Positions 50,055 to 58,859 of a stretch of 64,000 nt of DNA are shown here, one piece after another. How positions within the stretch are numbered: position 1 is the stretch's first letter; every line of letters begins with the position of its first letter. Source of the stretch: Microbacterium flavescens (lineage in GTDB: Bacteria; Actinomycetota; Actinomycetes; Actinomycetales; Microbacteriaceae); contig NZ_JAFIWA010000003.1 of assembly GCF_018588945.1 (NCBI RefSeq), forward strand, positions 372,001-436,000, read 5' to 3'. A program made the position numbers and the translations under genes. Below the pieces are notes generated by a model, which was not told the origin of the DNA, did no database searches, and saw nothing but the letters and a program-made list of their open reading frames with translations.

Positions 50055-50429
50055 ATGCCGAACGCCGCCACCGTCGATGAGTACATCGCGGGGTTCCCGC
50101 CCGAGGTCGCCGAACGTCTCCGGCGCATCCGCGCGCGGATCGTGGACGCTGTTGCCGCCGAATCCGGTACCGCGCCGGAGGAGAAGATGCGCTACGGCAT
50201 CGCGGCGGTCATGCTGGGCGGCCGCTATGCACTGCACTTCGCGGGCTGGAAGAAGCACATCGGCCTCTACCCGGTTCCCGCACTGCCGGAGCCGCTCGAG
50301 GCCGAGATCGCGCCGTACCGGGCCGAGAAGGACTCGGTCGTCTTCCCGCACGCGCAGGACGTGCCCTACGACCTGATCGGTCGCATCGCTCGTCAGATCG
50401 CCGCTCAGCGCGGTGCGGCGAACGACTGA
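50055..50429 (+). CDS. DUF1801 (YdhG-like) family protein
   Basis: The 124-residue protein has the DUF1801/iron-chaperone-like fold: ATVDEYIAGFPPEVAERLRR, then EEKMRYGIAAVMLGGRYALHFAGWKKHIGLYP and the C-terminal helix DLIGRIARQIAAQRG. Frataxin-like members have been proposed to bind iron or nucleic acid. It follows the histidine phosphatase by 10 bases. Its last 25 bases overlap the small HhH gene on the other strand. Confidence 0.85.
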   Translation: MPNAATVDEYIAGFPPEVAERLRRIRARIVDAVAAESGTAPEEKMRYGIAAVMLGGRYALHFAGWKKHIGLYPVPALPEPLEAEIAPYRAEKDSVVFPHAQDVPYDLIGRIARQIAAQRGAAND

Positions 50430-50608
50430 CCCCGCGCGGCGAGCTCTTCGCGCAGGATCCGGATCGCTTTCGGCCCGACGCCGTGCAGCGCGAGCAGCTC
50501 GCCTTCGCTGCGCTCGGTGAGCGCCGCATAGCCGGTGATGCCGTTCAGTGCCAGCGCCCGCGTCGCGACCTTGCCGAGCCCCGCCGGCAGCTCGTCGGCG
50601 TCGTTCAT
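50405..50608 (-). CDS. Small helix-hairpin-helix protein
   Basis: The 67-residue protein is essentially one HhH motif (LNGITGYAALTERSEGELLA then LHGVGPKAIRILREEL), like the C-terminal HhH module of larger DNA-binding proteins or RNA polymerase alpha. Such stand-alone proteins are often annotated as DNA-binding. It is coupled by a one-base overlap (TGATG) to the CitE-like lyase gene and so is the last gene of the carboxylase operon, an unexpected context. Confidence 0.75.
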   Translation of the reverse strand: MNDADELPAGLGKVATRALALNGITGYAALTERSEGELLALHGVGPKAIRILREELAARGQSFAAPR

Positions 50609-51423
50609 CACTCGGCCCGGCGCAGGACCGCGCGGGCATGGCGGAGGACCGGCTCGTCGACCATGCGCCCGTCGTAGGTGAACACGCCCCGCTCGCTCTT
50701 CGCCGCGGCCAGGACCGCCTCGGCCCATTCCACGGTCTTCGCATCCGGGCGGTACGCGTCGCGGATGATCGCGACCTGACTCGGGTGGATGCACGCTGTG
50801 GCGGAGAAGCCGGATGCCGCGGCATCCGCCGCTTCGATGGCCAGGCGCTGAGTGTCGTCGATGTCGAGATGCACGGCGTCGATCGCCGCTTTGCCGCGTG
50901 CGGCCGCTGCGAGCAGCACACGGGCGCGCGCGTACCGCGCCACGTCGCGATAGCGTCCGTTCGGCTTGCGGCTCGACGTGCCCCCGATGCTCGCGACCAG
51001 ATCCTCCGCGCCCCACATCAGCGCGCTGACGTTCGCCAGCGCGGCGATGCGGTCGGCCTGTGCGACGCCCTTCGCGGTCTCGCACAGGGCGATGACCTCG
51101 AAACGCTGATCGAGCTTCTGCAGCCGCTTGGGAGATTCGGCCTTGGCGACCATGATCCGCCGGTAGTCCGTCTGCGACAGGGTGGCGAGGTCGGACACGA
51201 AGTCGTCGGTCCCCGGCGGGTTCACGCGCACGATCACGCGGTCGGGATCGAGCTCGGACTCGATGACCGCGCCGCGCGCGGCGGCCTTCGCGGGTGCGGC
51301 CACGGCGTCCTCGAGGTCGAGGATCACGGCGTCGGCCCGCTCGAGCGCCTTGGCGTAGCGCTCCGGGCGATCTGCGGGGCAGAACAGCAGCGCCGGCCCG
51401 AGGCCGAACCGATCATCCGTCAT
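50608..51423 (-). CDS. CitE/HpcH-type CoA-ester lyase
   Basis: The 271-residue TIM barrel of the HpcH/HpaI family has ALLFCPADRPERYAKALERA, VILDLEDAVAAPAKAAAR, RVNPPGTDDFVSDL, ALCETAKGVAQADRIAAL with the metal-binding Glu, and LMWGAEDLVASIGG with the metal-binding Asp. Family members split malyl-, citramalyl- or beta-methylmalyl-CoA. In this operon it would follow the MaoC hydratase and cleave the hydroxyacyl-CoA to acetyl-CoA or acetoacetate-type products; that is inference. It overlaps the MaoC gene by 11 bases. Confidence 0.9.
   Translation of the reverse strand: MTDDRFGLGPALLFCPADRPERYAKALERADAVILDLEDAVAAPAKAAARGAVIESELDPDRVIVRVNPPGTDDFVSDLATLSQTDYRRIMVAKAESPKRLQKLDQRFEVIALCETAKGVAQADRIAALANVSALMWGAEDLVASIGGTSSRKPNGRYRDVARYARARVLLAAAARGKAAIDAVHLDIDDTQRLAIEAADAAASGFSATACIHPSQVAIIRDAYRPDAKTVEWAEAVLAAAKSERGVFTYDGRMVDEPVLRHARAVLRRAE
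50811..50828. repeat. Perfect 18-bp palindrome inside the CitE-like gene
   Basis: CGGATGCCGCGGCATCCG reads the same on both strands. It encodes an Asp-Ala-Ala-Ala-Ser run and is the tightest example of the paired GGATGCC motif in the window. Confidence 0.7.
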
Positions 51424-51955
51424 GGCGTCCTCCGGTGTCGGCTGCGGCATCCTGAACCGCATCGTCGGGTGCGAACCACATCAGGGCCGTGCGGGTCGCC
51501 GTCGCCACGACGACGCCCTGCTGGTTGCGGCCGGTGTGGCGCATCGTCACGATGCCCTGGCCCGGACGTGACGACGACGGGCGCTTGGACAGGATCTCGG
51601 TGTCGGTGTACAGCGTGTCGCCGTGGAACACCGGGGCGGGGAACGCGATGTCGGTGAGGCCCAGCTGCGCGACGAGCGTCCCCTGGGTGATCTGCGACAC
51701 CGACGCGCCGACCATCGTCGACAGGGTCCACATGGAGTTCATCAGCCGCTGCCCGAACGGCTCGCCCTCCGAGAACGCCGCATCGAGGTGCAGCGCCTGG
51801 GTGTTCATCGTCAATGACGAGAAGAGCACGTTGTCGGCCTCGGTCGCCGTCCGGCCGGGACGATGGAGGTACCGAGAGCCGACCTCGAGCTCGTCGAAAT
51901 AGAGTCCGCGCTGCAGGATCTCGCGCATCTCGCCGGTCGGTTCCACGGATGTCAC
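51413..51955 (-). CDS. MaoC-family hydratase
   Basis: The 180-residue hotdog-fold hydratase has FDELEVGSRYLHRPGRTATE, the active-site region LTMNTQALHLDAAFS, and DIAFPAPVFHGDTLYTDTEI, as in mesaconyl-CoA-type hydratases. It would hydrate an enoyl-CoA formed by the carboxylase or dehydrogenase in the operon. GTG 51955 overlaps the acyl-CoA dehydrogenase stop by 4 bases. Confidence 0.9.
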   Translation of the reverse strand: MTSVEPTGEMREILQRGLYFDELEVGSRYLHRPGRTATEADNVLFSSLTMNTQALHLDAAFSEGEPFGQRLMNSMWTLSTMVGASVSQITQGTLVAQLGLTDIAFPAPVFHGDTLYTDTEILSKRPSSSRPGQGIVTMRHTGRNQQGVVVATATRTALMWFAPDDAVQDAAADTGGRHDG

Positions 51956-53103
51956 GCTACTCCGAGGCCCCGTGCGATGACGAGCAGCTGCACCTCGCTC
52001 GTGCCTTCGCCGATCTCGAGGATCTTGGAGTCGCGGTAGTGCCGGGCGACGGGGTACTCGTTCATGAACCCGTTGCCTCCGAAGATCTGGGTGGCGTCGC
52101 GTGCGTTGTCCATCGCCGCGTCGCTCGCGGTGAGCTTGGCGATCGCGGCCTCCGTCTTGAACGGCTTCCCGGCGTCGCGGAGACGCGCGGCGTGGTGCCA
52201 GGCCAGCCGAGCGTTGTGGACGCGCAGCTGCATGCGGGCGAGCAGGAACTGGATGCCCTGGCGCGTGGACAGCGCGTCGCCGAAGACGGTGCGCTTCTTC
52301 GCGTAGTCGATCGCCGCTTCGAGGCATCCCTCCGCGGCACCCGTCGACAGCGCGGCGATCGCGATGCGGCCCTCGTCGAGGATGTGGAGGAAGTTCGCGA
52401 AGCCGCGGCCGCGCTCGCCCAGCAGGTTCGCGGCGGGCACCCGGGCGTCCTGGAACGTCAGCGGGTGGGTGTCGGACGCATGCCAGCCGACCTTGTCGTA
52501 GCCGGGCTCGACGGTGAAGCCCGGCGTGCCGGACGGCACGACGATGGTCGAGATCTCCTTGCGCCCGTTCTGCTCGCCGGTGACCGCGGTGACCGTGACG
52601 AAGCGCGTGATGTCGGTTCCGGAGTTGGTGATGAACTGCTTCGAGCCGTTGATCACCCACTCGTCGCCGTCGAGTCGGGCGGTGGTGCGCGTGGCGCCGG
52701 CGTCGGATCCCGCCTCCGGCTCGGTGAGGCCGAAGCCGGCCAGCGCCTTGCCTGCCAGGAGGTCGGGCAGCAGCTGGCGCTTCTGCTCCTCGGTGCCGAA
52801 GCGGAACACCGGCATCGCGCCGAGGCTGACTCCCGCCTCGAGCGTGATGGCAATGGACTGGTCGACCCGCCCGAGCGCCTCGATGGCCAGGCAGAGCGCG
52901 AAGTAGTCGCCGCCCTGCCCTCCGTACTCCTCGGGGAACGGCAGCCCGAAGAGACCGAGCTCACCCATCTGCGCGACGACATCCATCGGCAGGGTCTTGG
53001 TGCGGTCGGCCTCGTAGGCCTGCGGTGCGACGACCTCGTCGGCGAAGTCGCGCACGAGACGCGCGAGCTCGCGCTCCTCGTCGGTCAGGTTTGCGTGGTC
53101 CAT
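51952..53103 (-). CDS. Acyl-CoA dehydrogenase
   Basis: The 383-residue FAD enzyme has LGLFGLPFPEEYGGQGGDYF, AGFGLTEPEAGSDAGATRTT, NGSKQFITNSGTDITRFV and the C-terminal QIFGGNGFMNEYPVARHYRD followed by KILEIGEGTSEVQLLV. The glutamate in IGEGT is at the classical catalytic place of short- and medium-chain dehydrogenases; isovaleryl-CoA dehydrogenases have a non-acidic residue there. So although the operon looks like leucine degradation, strict isovaleryl specificity is not assured. It sits between the carboxylase and hydratase genes. Confidence 0.93.
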   Translation of the reverse strand: MDHANLTDEERELARLVRDFADEVVAPQAYEADRTKTLPMDVVAQMGELGLFGLPFPEEYGGQGGDYFALCLAIEALGRVDQSIAITLEAGVSLGAMPVFRFGTEEQKRQLLPDLLAGKALAGFGLTEPEAGSDAGATRTTARLDGDEWVINGSKQFITNSGTDITRFVTVTAVTGEQNGRKEISTIVVPSGTPGFTVEPGYDKVGWHASDTHPLTFQDARVPAANLLGERGRGFANFLHILDEGRIAIAALSTGAAEGCLEAAIDYAKKRTVFGDALSTRQGIQFLLARMQLRVHNARLAWHHAARLRDAGKPFKTEAAIAKLTASDAAMDNARDATQIFGGNGFMNEYPVARHYRDSKILEIGEGTSEVQLLVIARGLGVA

Positions 53104-53120
53104 GGCTCTCCTCGGGGTGT

Positions 53121-55133
53121 TCAGGAGCGGGTGTCGGGTTCTGCGGTCGAGACGTGGGCGAGCACCTGGTCACGGCGCACCTGGTCGCCGACGGCGACGT
53201 CCAGGCGCACGGTCCCCGCGTGGGGCGCGACGACGGGATGCTCCATCTTCATGGCCTCGATCGTGACGATGCGGTCGCCGGCGGCGACGGTCGTGCCGTC
53301 CGTGACGTGCACCGCGGCGACGGCGCCGGGCATCGGTGCGCGCAGCTCGGGATCGGTCGCGGCCGCGTCACGGTCACGTGCGGCGAGGCGCTTCGCCATG
53401 GCGTCGCGGCGCGTAAGCGGGCGCACGCGGTGGGTGGCGCCGTCGGCGTGCACCCAGGTCCAGCCGTCAGCGTCGACGGCGGCCGTGGCGTCGCCGTCCG
53501 CGAGGGCGTTGCCCAGCGGCATCGCGCCGCGCAGGCGCGATCCGGCGGACACGGCGGGTCCGGCATCCGGCGCGGCGACGAGAACGACGTCGTGCTCCGT
53601 CTCGACGGCCACGGTGCGCGTGGCCGCGGAAGCTCCGGCGCGCCAGCCGGAGGGGGCCAGCCAGAGCGGGCTGGCCGCCGGGCGCCGTCCGTCGGGCTGG
53701 TGGGGGTTCTGGCTCATCGCCACGGCCGCGCCCAGGGCGAGCGCGCTGGGCTCGGACGCGGTGAACGGCGGCATCCGGTCGATGAGGCCCGTGTCCATCC
53801 GCGCTGTGCGCACGTCGTCGTCAGCGAGCAGCTCGCGCAGGAATCCGATGTTGCTGTCGACGCCGAGCAGAACGGTGCGGGCGAGGGCCTCGTCGAGACG
53901 CCGCAGCGCATGCTCGCGATCAGCGCCGTGGGCGATCACCTTGGCGATCATCGGGTCGTAGTCGGAGGTGACGACGCTGCCGGACTCGACTGCGGCATCC
54001 GTCCGCACGTCTTCGGCAGGGCGCCACACCAGCACCTCGCCGGTCGCGGGCAGGAAGCCGCGCTCCGGGCTCTCGGCGTACACGCGGGCTTCGATGGCGT
54101 GGCCGTCGAGGCGCACATCGGCCTGCGCGAGTGCGAGGGGCTCCCCCGCCGCGACGCGCAGCTGCTGCTCGACGAGATCGATGCCCGTCACGAGCTCGGT
54201 CACCGGATGCTCGACCTGAAGCCGGGTGTTCATCTCGATGAAGAAGAACTCGTCGGGACGATCGCCGGCCACGAGGAACTCGACCGTGCCCGCGCCGACG
54301 TAGTCGACGCTCGCGGCGGCGGAGCAGGCGGCGGCTCCGAGTCGTTCGCGGGTCGCGGCGTCCACCACCGGCGACGGCGCCTCCTCGATGACCTTCTGGT
54401 GCCGTCGCTGCAACGTGCATTCGCGCTCACCGAGATGGATCACGCCGCCGTGCGCGTCCGCGAGGACCTGCACCTCGATGTGACGCGGGCGCTCGATCAG
54501 CCGTTCGAGCAGCAGGCTGTCGTCGCCGAACGCGGCGGCCGCGACCCGCCGCGCGGTCGACAGCGCGTCGGAGAGGTCGGCGGCCGATCGCACCACCTGC
54601 ATTCCCTTGCCTCCGCCACCGGCGGACGGCTTGACCAGCAGGGGGTAGCCGGTCTCCGCGGCCGCTTCGGCGATCTCGGCATCGGTCATCCCGATCGCGC
54701 TGAAGCCGGGGACGGTCGGCACACCGTGCCCGGTCACGTGTTCCTTGGCCCGGATCTTGTCGCCCATCACTTCGAGCGCGCGCTCCCCCGGACCGATGAA
54801 GACGATCCCGGCCTCCGCGCAGGCGCGCGCGAACTCGGCGTTCTCGGAGAGGAAGCCGTAGCCCGGATGCACGGCCTCTGCCCCGCTCTCGCGTGCGGCG
54901 GCGATCACCGCGTCGATGTCCAGATAAGAAGCGGATGCCGCGGCCGGCCCGATGCGGACGGCGACGTCGGCCTCCCGCACGTGGGGGGCTCCGGCGTCGG
55001 CGTCGCTGTAGACGGCGACCGAGCGGATGCCCAGCCGGCCGAGGGTGCGGATCACACGCCGTGCGATCTCGCCGCGATTTGCGACGAGGACGGTGGTGAA
55101 TGGAGGCATGTGCGTATCGGTCACGGGGATCAC
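53121..55133 (-). CDS. Acyl-CoA carboxylase alpha subunit (biotin carboxylase and biotin carrier)
   Basis: The protein of about 670 residues has an N-terminal biotin carboxylase domain: [20 protein letters not shown], the ATP-grasp loop [34 protein letters not shown] and [17 protein letters not shown] linker follows, then a C-terminal biotinyl domain with the modified Lys in [13 protein letters not shown]. Size and layout match methylcrotonyl-CoA carboxylase alpha. The start is uncertain: GTG 55133 gives a 4-base overlap with the beta gene, and ATG 55109 is the start of similarity. Confidence 0.93.
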   Translation of the reverse strand: MIPVTDTHMPPFTTVLVANRGEIARRVIRTLGRLGIRSVAVYSDADAGAPHVREADVAVRIGPAAASASYLDIDAVIAAARESGAEAVHPGYGFLSENAEFARACAEAGIVFIGPGERALEVMGDKIRAKEHVTGHGVPTVPGFSAIGMTDAEIAEAAAETGYPLLVKPSAGGGGKGMQVVRSAADLSDALSTARRVAAAAFGDDSLLLERLIERPRHIEVQVLADAHGGVIHLGERECTLQRRHQKVIEEAPSPVVDAATRERLGAAACSAAASVDYVGAGTVEFLVAGDRPDEFFFIEMNTRLQVEHPVTELVTGIDLVEQQLRVAAGEPLALAQADVRLDGHAIEARVYAESPERGFLPATGEVLVWRPAEDVRTDAAVESGSVVTSDYDPMIAKVIAHGADREHALRRLDEALARTVLLGVDSNIGFLRELLADDDVRTARMDTGLIDRMPPFTASEPSALALGAAVAMSQNPHQPDGRRPAASPLWLAPSGWRAGASAATRTVAVETEHDVVLVAAPDAGPAVSAGSRLRGAMPLGNALADGDATAAVDADGWTWVHADGATHRVRPLTRRDAMAKRLAARDRDAAATDPELRAPMPGAVAAVHVTDGTTVAAGDRIVTIEAMKMEHPVVAPHAGTVRLDVAVGDQVRRDQVLAHVSTAEPDTRS

Positions 55134-56734
55134 ATCCGGAAGACGCCGAAGCGCGGTTCGGGCAGCGGGGTGCGCGAGACGACGTCCAGCGCGAGTCCGA
55201 GCAGGTCGCGGGTGTCGAGCGGGTCGACGACGCCGTCGTCCCACAGACGGGCCGTCGCGTAGTACGGGCTTCCCTGCTCTTCGTACTGCGCCCGGATCGG
55301 CGCCTCGAACTCGGACTGGTCGGCGGCCGACCACTCCTCGCCGCGCGCCTCGAGCTGATCGCGCTTGACCGTCGAGAGGACCGAGGCTGCCTGCGGGCCG
55401 CCCATCACCGAGATGCGGCTCGCGGGCCAGGTCCACAGGAAGCGGGGCGAGTAGGCACGTCCGCACATGGAGTAGTTGCCGGCGCCGAACGACCCGCCGA
55501 TGACGACGGTGAGCTTGGGAACGCGCGTGGTGGCGACAGCGGTGACCATCTTGGCGCCGTCCTTCGCGATTCCGCCGGCCTCGGCATCCCGCCCGACCAT
55601 GAAGCCCGAGATGTTCTGCAGGAACAGCAGGGGCGTGCCCCGCTGGTCGCACAGCTCGATGAAGTGGGCGCCCTTCTGCGCCGACTCGCCGAAGAGCACG
55701 CCGTTGTTGGCGACGATGCCGACGGGGTGGCCATGGATGCGAGCGAACCCGGTGACGAGCGTCTCGCCGTACTCGCGTTTGAACTCGTGGAACTGGCTCG
55801 CGTCGACCAGCCGGGCGATGACCTCGCGGACGTCGTAGGGCTGGTTGACGTCGACGGGAACGACCCCGTACAGGTCATCCGGGTCGACGGCGGGCGGCAC
55901 GCTCGGCATGACGTCCCACGCGGGCTCGGCCGGAAGCGGCAGCGTGGCGACGATGTCGCGGACGATCTCCAGCGCGTGCTCGTCGTCCTCCGCGAGATGG
56001 TCGACGACGCCCGAGCGCTTCGCGTGCAGCTCGCCGCCGCCCAGCTCCTCGGCGGTGACGACCTCCCCGATGGCCGCCTTCACCAGCGGCGGGCCGCCGA
56101 GGAAGATCGTGCCCTGGTTGCGGACGATGACCGTCTCATCGCTCATGGCCGGCACGTAGGCTCCGCCGGCCGTGCACGAGCCGAGGACGGCCGCGATCTG
56201 CGGGATGCCGGCGGCCGACAGCCTGGCCTGGTTGAAGAAGATGCGGCCGAAATGATCGCGGTCAGGGAAGACCTCATCCTGCTTCGGCAGGAATGCGCCG
56301 CCGGAGTCCACGAGGTACACGCACGGCAGGCGGTTCTCGAAGGCGATCTCCTGCGCTCGGAGGTGCTTCTTGACGGTCATCGGATAGTAGGTGCCGCCCT
56401 TGACGGTGGCGTCGTTGCAGACGACCATCACCTGGCGGCCGTGCACCAGGCCGATGCCGGCGATGACGCCGGCTGCGGGTGCGTCGCCGTCGTAGAGTCC
56501 GTCGGCGGCGAGCGGGGCCACCTCGATGAAGGGGCTCCCCTCGTCGAGGAGGCGGCTGACACGATCACGCGGCAGCAGCTTGCCCCGCGACACATGGCGG
56601 GCGCGCGACGCCTCGGGTCCGCCGAGCGCCACCGCGGCCAGGCGTTCGCGCAGCCGGGCGGCGAGCGTGGCCTGTGCCTCGCGTGTGCGGGCGAAGCTCT
56701 CGTCGTGGACGACCGCGGTGGTCAGCGCACTCAT
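55130..56734 (-). CDS. Acyl-CoA carboxylase beta subunit (methylcrotonyl-CoA type carboxyltransferase)
   Basis: The 534-residue carboxyltransferase has the double crotonase fold: [59 protein letters not shown], and in the second half [40 protein letters not shown] and [20 protein letters not shown]. These are characteristic of methylcrotonyl- or geranyl-CoA carboxylases. It is the first gene of a minus-strand operon of six genes and diverges from the TetR gene across a palindrome. Confidence 0.94.
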   Translation of the reverse strand: MSALTTAVVHDESFARTREAQATLAARLRERLAAVALGGPEASRARHVSRGKLLPRDRVSRLLDEGSPFIEVAPLAADGLYDGDAPAAGVIAGIGLVHGRQVMVVCNDATVKGGTYYPMTVKKHLRAQEIAFENRLPCVYLVDSGGAFLPKQDEVFPDRDHFGRIFFNQARLSAAGIPQIAAVLGSCTAGGAYVPAMSDETVIVRNQGTIFLGGPPLVKAAIGEVVTAEELGGGELHAKRSGVVDHLAEDDEHALEIVRDIVATLPLPAEPAWDVMPSVPPAVDPDDLYGVVPVDVNQPYDVREVIARLVDASQFHEFKREYGETLVTGFARIHGHPVGIVANNGVLFGESAQKGAHFIELCDQRGTPLLFLQNISGFMVGRDAEAGGIAKDGAKMVTAVATTRVPKLTVVIGGSFGAGNYSMCGRAYSPRFLWTWPASRISVMGGPQAASVLSTVKRDQLEARGEEWSAADQSEFEAPIRAQYEEQGSPYYATARLWDDGVVDPLDTRDLLGLALDVVSRTPLPEPRFGVFRM

Positions 56735-56792
56735 GTCATCTCCGTCGACGTCACGATCACGTCACGTTCGTTGATCGGACGCGACGCAATTG

Positions 56793-56808
56793 GTTAGTGT
56801 TCACTAAC
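56793..56808. promoter_or_regulatory. Probable TetR operator between the carboxylase operon and its regulator
   Basis: GTTAGTG-TT-CACTAAC is a perfect 7-bp inverted repeat midway in the 104-base divergent gap. A second pair of half-sites (GTTA at 56819-56822 and TAAC at 56831-56834) lies just before the TetR start. The position is suited to control both directions. Confidence 0.75.
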
Positions 56809-56838
56809 TGGAGTCTAGGTTAGCGAGGATTAACTGAG

Positions 56839-57435
56839 ATGACAAGCGGTGTCACCGAGCGCGACCGCGCGAAAGCAGACCGTCAGGCGTCGATCCTGCA
56901 CGAGGCCGCGCGGCTCTTCGCGGAACGCGGCTTCAGCGGCGTGAGCCTCGAGGATCTCGGCGGGGCGGTCGGCGTGAGCGGTCCCGCTCTCTATCGCCAC
57001 TTCGCCAACAAGCAGGCGCTGCTCGGCGCCATCCTGATCGGCGTGAGCGAACGCCTGCTCGCCGGCGGTCGCCGCGTGATCGCGGCCGGCGGGTCTCCCC
57101 TGGCCCAGCTCGAAGCGATCATCGCGTTCCACGTGGACTTCGCCCTGAGCGACGCCGACGTGATCCGGGTGCAGGACCGCGATCTCGCGAGCCTCGCCGA
57201 CGATGATCGTCACACCGTCCGCCGGCTGCAGCGCGAATACGTCGAGGCGTGGATCGGCATCCTGTCGGCCCTCCACCCCGACCGTGCCGAGGCCGACCTG
57301 CGCGTGCGCGCGCACGCGTGCTTCGGTCTCATCAACTCGACGCCGCACAGCGTCCGTGCGCTGCGCGCCCAGCCCGACGCAGGTGCCGTCCGCGGCATCC
57401 TCGAGTCCATGGCGCTGGCGGCACTCACCGCCTGA
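56839..57435 (+). CDS. TetR/AcrR-family regulator of the carboxylase operon
   Basis: The 198-residue regulator has an N-terminal TetR HTH (ILHEAARLFAERGFSGVSLE, LGGAVGVSGPALYRHFANKQ) and a helical ligand domain with a TetR_C-like pattern. Its divergence from the acyl-CoA carboxylase operon with shared palindromes marks it as the likely local repressor, responding to an acyl-CoA. This is inference by context. A terminator follows the gene. Confidence 0.92.
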   Translation: MTSGVTERDRAKADRQASILHEAARLFAERGFSGVSLEDLGGAVGVSGPALYRHFANKQALLGAILIGVSERLLAGGRRVIAAGGSPLAQLEAIIAFHVDFALSDADVIRVQDRDLASLADDDRHTVRRLQREYVEAWIGILSALHPDRAEADLRVRAHACFGLINSTPHSVRALRAQPDAGAVRGILESMALAALTA

Positions 57436-57442
57436 CAACGAC

Positions 57443-57476
57443 AAGGGCCGAGCGGATGCCTCCGCCCGGCCCTTTC
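57443..57476. terminator. Terminator between the TetR and E2 genes
   Basis: AAGGGCC (57443-57449) pairs with GGCCCTT (57468-57474), and an inner stem GCGGA/TCCGC encloses the loop TGCC; TTTCGTC follows. The flanking genes converge, so it may serve both. Confidence 0.75.
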
Positions 57477-57488
57477 GTCTGAACCAGG

Positions 57489-58859
57489 TCAGCGCAGCAG
57501 CATGGCGCGACCCGGTTCGCGCAGCACGTCGGCCACCTCGACCATGAACTTCGACCCCTGCTCGCCGTCGACCAGGCGGTGGTCGAACGACAGCGCGAGC
57601 GTCATGACGTCGCGCAGTGCGATCTCGCCGCGGTGCTCCCACGGCTGACGGCGCACGGCGCCGAGCGCGAGGATGCCGGCTTCTCCCGGGTTGAGGATGG
57701 GTGTGCCCGCGTCGACGCCGAAGACGCCGACATTGGTGATCGAGAACGTTCCGCCCATCATGTCGGCCGGCGGCGTCTTGCCGGAGCGCGCCGTCTCGGC
57801 AAGGGTGCGGATCGAGTCCGCCAGCTCGACGAGCGTGAGGTCCTGCGCGTCGCGGATGTTCGGCACCACGAGGCCCCGGCCGGTGGCCGCCGCGATCCCG
57901 AGGTTGACGTAGTGGTGCTGCACGATCTCGCCGGCGGCGTCGTCCCAGCGGGAGTTGAGCTCGGGGTGACGGGCGAGGGCGAGGCACACGGCCTTCGCGG
58001 CGACCGCCATCACGCCGATCTTGTGCTCCTGGAGACCTCGGTCCGCCTTGAGCGACGCGATGAGCTCGGTGGTCGCCGTGATGTCGACGGTGAGGAACGT
58101 CGTGACGTGCGGGGCGGTGAAGGCGCTGCGCACCATCGCCTCGGCGGTGTGCTTGCGCACTCCCCTGATCGGCGTGCGCGTGGTGCGCTCCCCCCTCGGT
58201 GCGGCGATGCGCAGCTCGGGCTGGAACTCGGGCTCCGGCGCGGGCGCCGAGCTGACCGGCGTCGCCCCCACGCGCTCGGCGTAGGCCTCGACATCCGCTC
58301 GCGTGATGATCCCGCTCGCTCCGGTGGCCTCCACCAGCGCCAGGTCGACGCCCAGCTGCTTCGCGAACAGGCGGACCGGGGGCGTCGAGCGGGGCCGCTC
58401 GAGCGGCCGTTCGTCGGCGACCTGGATCGCGTCGTGGGGCGCAGCCTCCAGAACGGCGGTGTCGGATGTCGCGGGGCGGCCGGCCGCGGCGCGCGAACGC
58501 CGCTGGGGCCGCGCGCTGCCGCGAGGCGCCGCGCCGTAGCCGACGAGGTTGGGTTCCGCCTTCGCGGGCTCGTCGCTCTGCTTCTCCTCGGTCGCCGGGG
58601 GTGTCCCGGGTGCGCTGTCGCCTCCGAGGTCGAACGAGATGAGCACCGAGCCCACCTCGACGACGTCGCCGGCGGCGGCGTGGAGCTTCGTGATCCTGCC
58701 CGCGTGGGGCGACGGCAGTTCGACGACGGCCTTGGCCGTCTCGACCTCTGCGATGGTCTGATTGAGGGTGACGGTGTCGCCTTCGGCGACGAGCCACGCC
58801 ACGATCTCGGCTTCGGGGAGTCCTTCGCCGAGGTCGGGGAGCCGGAAGTCCTCGATCAC
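57489..58859 (-). CDS. Branched-chain 2-oxoacid dehydrogenase E2 (dihydrolipoyl acyltransferase)
   Basis: The 456-residue E2 has one N-terminal lipoyl domain with the modified Lys43 in VETAKAVVELPSP and a Pro/Ala-rich linker. A peripheral subunit-binding domain follows (PPVRLFAKQLGVDLALVEATG), then a catalytic domain ending with SFDHRLVDGEQGSKFM, where the His and Asp are catalytic. The single lipoyl domain and its E1 partners suit the branched-chain or generic 2-oxoacid complex. GTG 58859 overlaps the E1 beta stop by 4 bases. An E3 gene is not in the window. Confidence 0.94.
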   Translation of the reverse strand: MIEDFRLPDLGEGLPEAEIVAWLVAEGDTVTLNQTIAEVETAKAVVELPSPHAGRITKLHAAAGDVVEVGSVLISFDLGGDSAPGTPPATEEKQSDEPAKAEPNLVGYGAAPRGSARPQRRSRAAAGRPATSDTAVLEAAPHDAIQVADERPLERPRSTPPVRLFAKQLGVDLALVEATGASGIITRADVEAYAERVGATPVSSAPAPEPEFQPELRIAAPRGERTTRTPIRGVRKHTAEAMVRSAFTAPHVTTFLTVDITATTELIASLKADRGLQEHKIGVMAVAAKAVCLALARHPELNSRWDDAAGEIVQHHYVNLGIAAATGRGLVVPNIRDAQDLTLVELADSIRTLAETARSGKTPPADMMGGTFSITNVGVFGVDAGTPILNPGEAGILALGAVRRQPWEHRGEIALRDVMTLALSFDHRLVDGEQGSKFMVEVADVLREPGRAMLLR

